NCBI GenBank assembly: GCA_002341345.1
Contig: DDNW01000199.1
Coordinates: forward strand, 16,737-22,773
Reading direction: 5' to 3'
DNA length: 6,037 bases
Source: Erythrobacter sp. UBA2510
GTDB lineage: Bacteria > Pseudomonadota > Alphaproteobacteria > Sphingomonadales > Sphingomonadaceae
Translations under genes and position numbers: made by a program
In this document: piece after piece, positions 5,169 to 6,037 of the stretch
How the letters are laid out: every line of letters begins with the position of its first letter
Numbering within the stretch: the stretch's first letter is position 1
Notes under the pieces: model-generated
What the model saw: only the letters and a program-made list of their open reading frames with translations
The model's database searches: none
Told to the model about the DNA's origin: nothing

Positions 5169-6037
5169 TACACGCCCTCCTTCAGTCTGGCCCAGTCGAA
5201 ACTGGACTTGGAAAGTGCAGCACAGGCAAGCACCCACACCATGGAGACCGCCGTCCCCACCGTGCTCGCGACGAACCAGCCGATCTGGAAATAGGCGACC
5301 AGCCCGCAGGCAGCGCCCAGCAGCATGCCCCCGATGGCTCCGATGGCGGTCGCGCGCCGCCAGTAGAGGCCGGTCACGATCGGCCAGATCATCGCCCCAA
5401 CCAGCGGTCCGGCGAAAAACAGCACCGAGGCGAGCGTGCCGATCCGCGGTACGCACACAGCCCATGTGCCGACGCCCAGCAGGAGCGTGATCCATTGCGC
5501 AGCGCGCTTCAGGGCCTCCGGCGAGGCGGCAGGACGAAACATCCGGCGGTAGACATCCTCGGTGATAAGGTCAGAGGTCGCAGCGAGCAGGCTGTCGATG
5601 CTGGAAGCGAGTGAGCAAAACACGATCACGAATACGGCGATGGCACCAATCTCGCCCAGCACCTCGGCAATGACCAGCGGCCCGACCATGTCCGCGCTCG
5701 GTACCGCTATGTTCAAAGCGCCCGAGGCGAGCGCGATGAAGCCGGCGGCTATCGGGATCGGCAGCCAGACGAGTCCGGCGATGGCGAAGGCCTTGCCCGC
5801 CACGCCCTCGCGGAAGGCAAAGGCGCGACTCCACCAGACATTGTTGTGAAAGACCTCGCCCAGGCCGAACAGCAGATTGTTGAAGATTGCCATCAGCGCG
5901 GCGGGGAACAAGATCGTCACCAGCATGGGCTGGCTCTCGGCGAGATTGGCGTGGATCTCCTCGACCGAGACATTGCTCAACACCGCGAAACCGACGATCA
6001 CGATACCGACGATGATGATCAGGCTCTGGGCGAGGCC
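5168..6037 (-). CDS. Sodium:solute symporter (SSF), DUR3-like, C-terminal part
   Basis: The visible 289 residues are the C-terminal part of an SSF secondary transporter. The frame stays open to the window edge, so the start lies outside; the in-frame GTG at 6001 is internal. About eight hydrophobic segments are visible. The stretch FCSLASSIDS (140-149 of the fragment) followed by LITEDVYRRM (157-166) matches the SSF helix that carries Na2-site Ser/Thr residues (PutP S340/T341, vSGLT S364/S365), so S145/S146 are the likely sodium ligands. The earlier segment with NNVWWSRAFA (65-74) and the GLVWLPIPIA stretch (88-97) resembles the DQxYWQRAIA and GGLxWFAIPF region of DUR3 urea transporters, from memory. 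Substrate is therefore possibly urea or a related ureido solute, but this is a guess. It heads the visible part of the operon and ends in TAA that overlaps the next ATG. Confidence 0.85.
   Translation of the reverse strand, partial: GLAQSLIIIVGIVIVGFAVLSNVSVEEIHANLAESQPMLVTILFPAALMAIFNNLLFGLGEVFHNNVWWSRAFAFREGVAGKAFAIAGLVWLPIPIAAGFIALASGALNIAVPSADMVGPLVIAEVLGEIGAIAVFVIVFCSLASSIDSLLAATSDLITEDVYRRMFRPAASPEALKRAAQWITLLLGVGTWAVCVPRIGTLASVLFFAGPLVGAMIWPIVTGLYWRRATAIGAIGGMLLGAACGLVAYFQIGWFVASTVGTAVSMVWVLACAALSKSSFDWARLKEGV
5175..5182 (-). promoter_or_regulatory. Strong Shine-Dalgarno (AAGGAGGG) for the 39-residue gene
   Basis: AAGGAGGG runs from 5182 down to 5175 on the minus strand, 6 nt before the ATG at 5168. 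It lies inside the last codons (Lys-Glu-Gly) of the symporter. It is the best ribosome site in the window and the main evidence that the tiny gene is translated. Confidence 0.75.

Noticed and set aside
5049..5495. A 148-codon version of the small membrane protein, extended upstream over the symporter.
   Set aside because: The upstream part is an alternative-frame shadow of the symporter with no family resemblance. Only the last 39 codons have a ribosome site and a membrane span, so the gene is called from the ATG at 5168.

Overview
The window is a GC-rich, densely coding piece of bacterial chromosome. Codon use is strongly G/C-biased, with TTA, CTA and TCA codons nearly absent from the genes. 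Protein style and composition suggest an alphaproteobacterium, plausibly a sphingomonad/Erythrobacter-type organism. That placement is an inference from general resemblance, not from a marker gene. There are no RNA genes, CRISPR arrays, insertion sequences or other mobile-element signatures.

Layout: a short leader (1-106) precedes one plus-strand gene (107-2002). It encodes a multi-spanning membrane family 2 glycosyltransferase of the cellulose-synthase/beta-glucan-synthase type. The rest of the window (1999-6037) is a tightly packed minus-strand operon. In transcription order it holds: the C-terminal part of a sodium:solute symporter with DUR3 (urea transporter)-like features, cut by the window edge; a 39-residue single-span membrane protein; an aspartate-carbamoyltransferase-family enzyme; and a glutamine-hydrolysing asparagine-synthetase-type amidotransferase. 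The first three are joined by stop/start overlaps (TAATG, then GTGA), and the last follows after 15 bp, so all four are probably co-transcribed and partly translationally coupled. The glycosyltransferase and the amidotransferase converge and share one CTAG that supplies both TAG stop codons.

The operon is the most interesting part. The carbamoyltransferase keeps the whole carbamoyl-phosphate site (Ser-Thr-Arg-Thr, His-Pro-Thr-Gln, the 80s-loop Lys). It lacks the Arg and Gln that in E. coli PyrB hold the side-chain carboxylate of aspartate, and has a changed His-Pro-Leu-Pro motif and an N-terminal extension of about 40 residues. It is therefore probably not the housekeeping pyrimidine enzyme. 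Together with an amidotransferase and a DUR3-like symporter with a small partner protein, it suggests a dedicated pathway handling a ureido (carbamoyl) and/or amide compound. The substrate cannot be read from the sequence. The glycosyltransferase is probably an unrelated neighbour.
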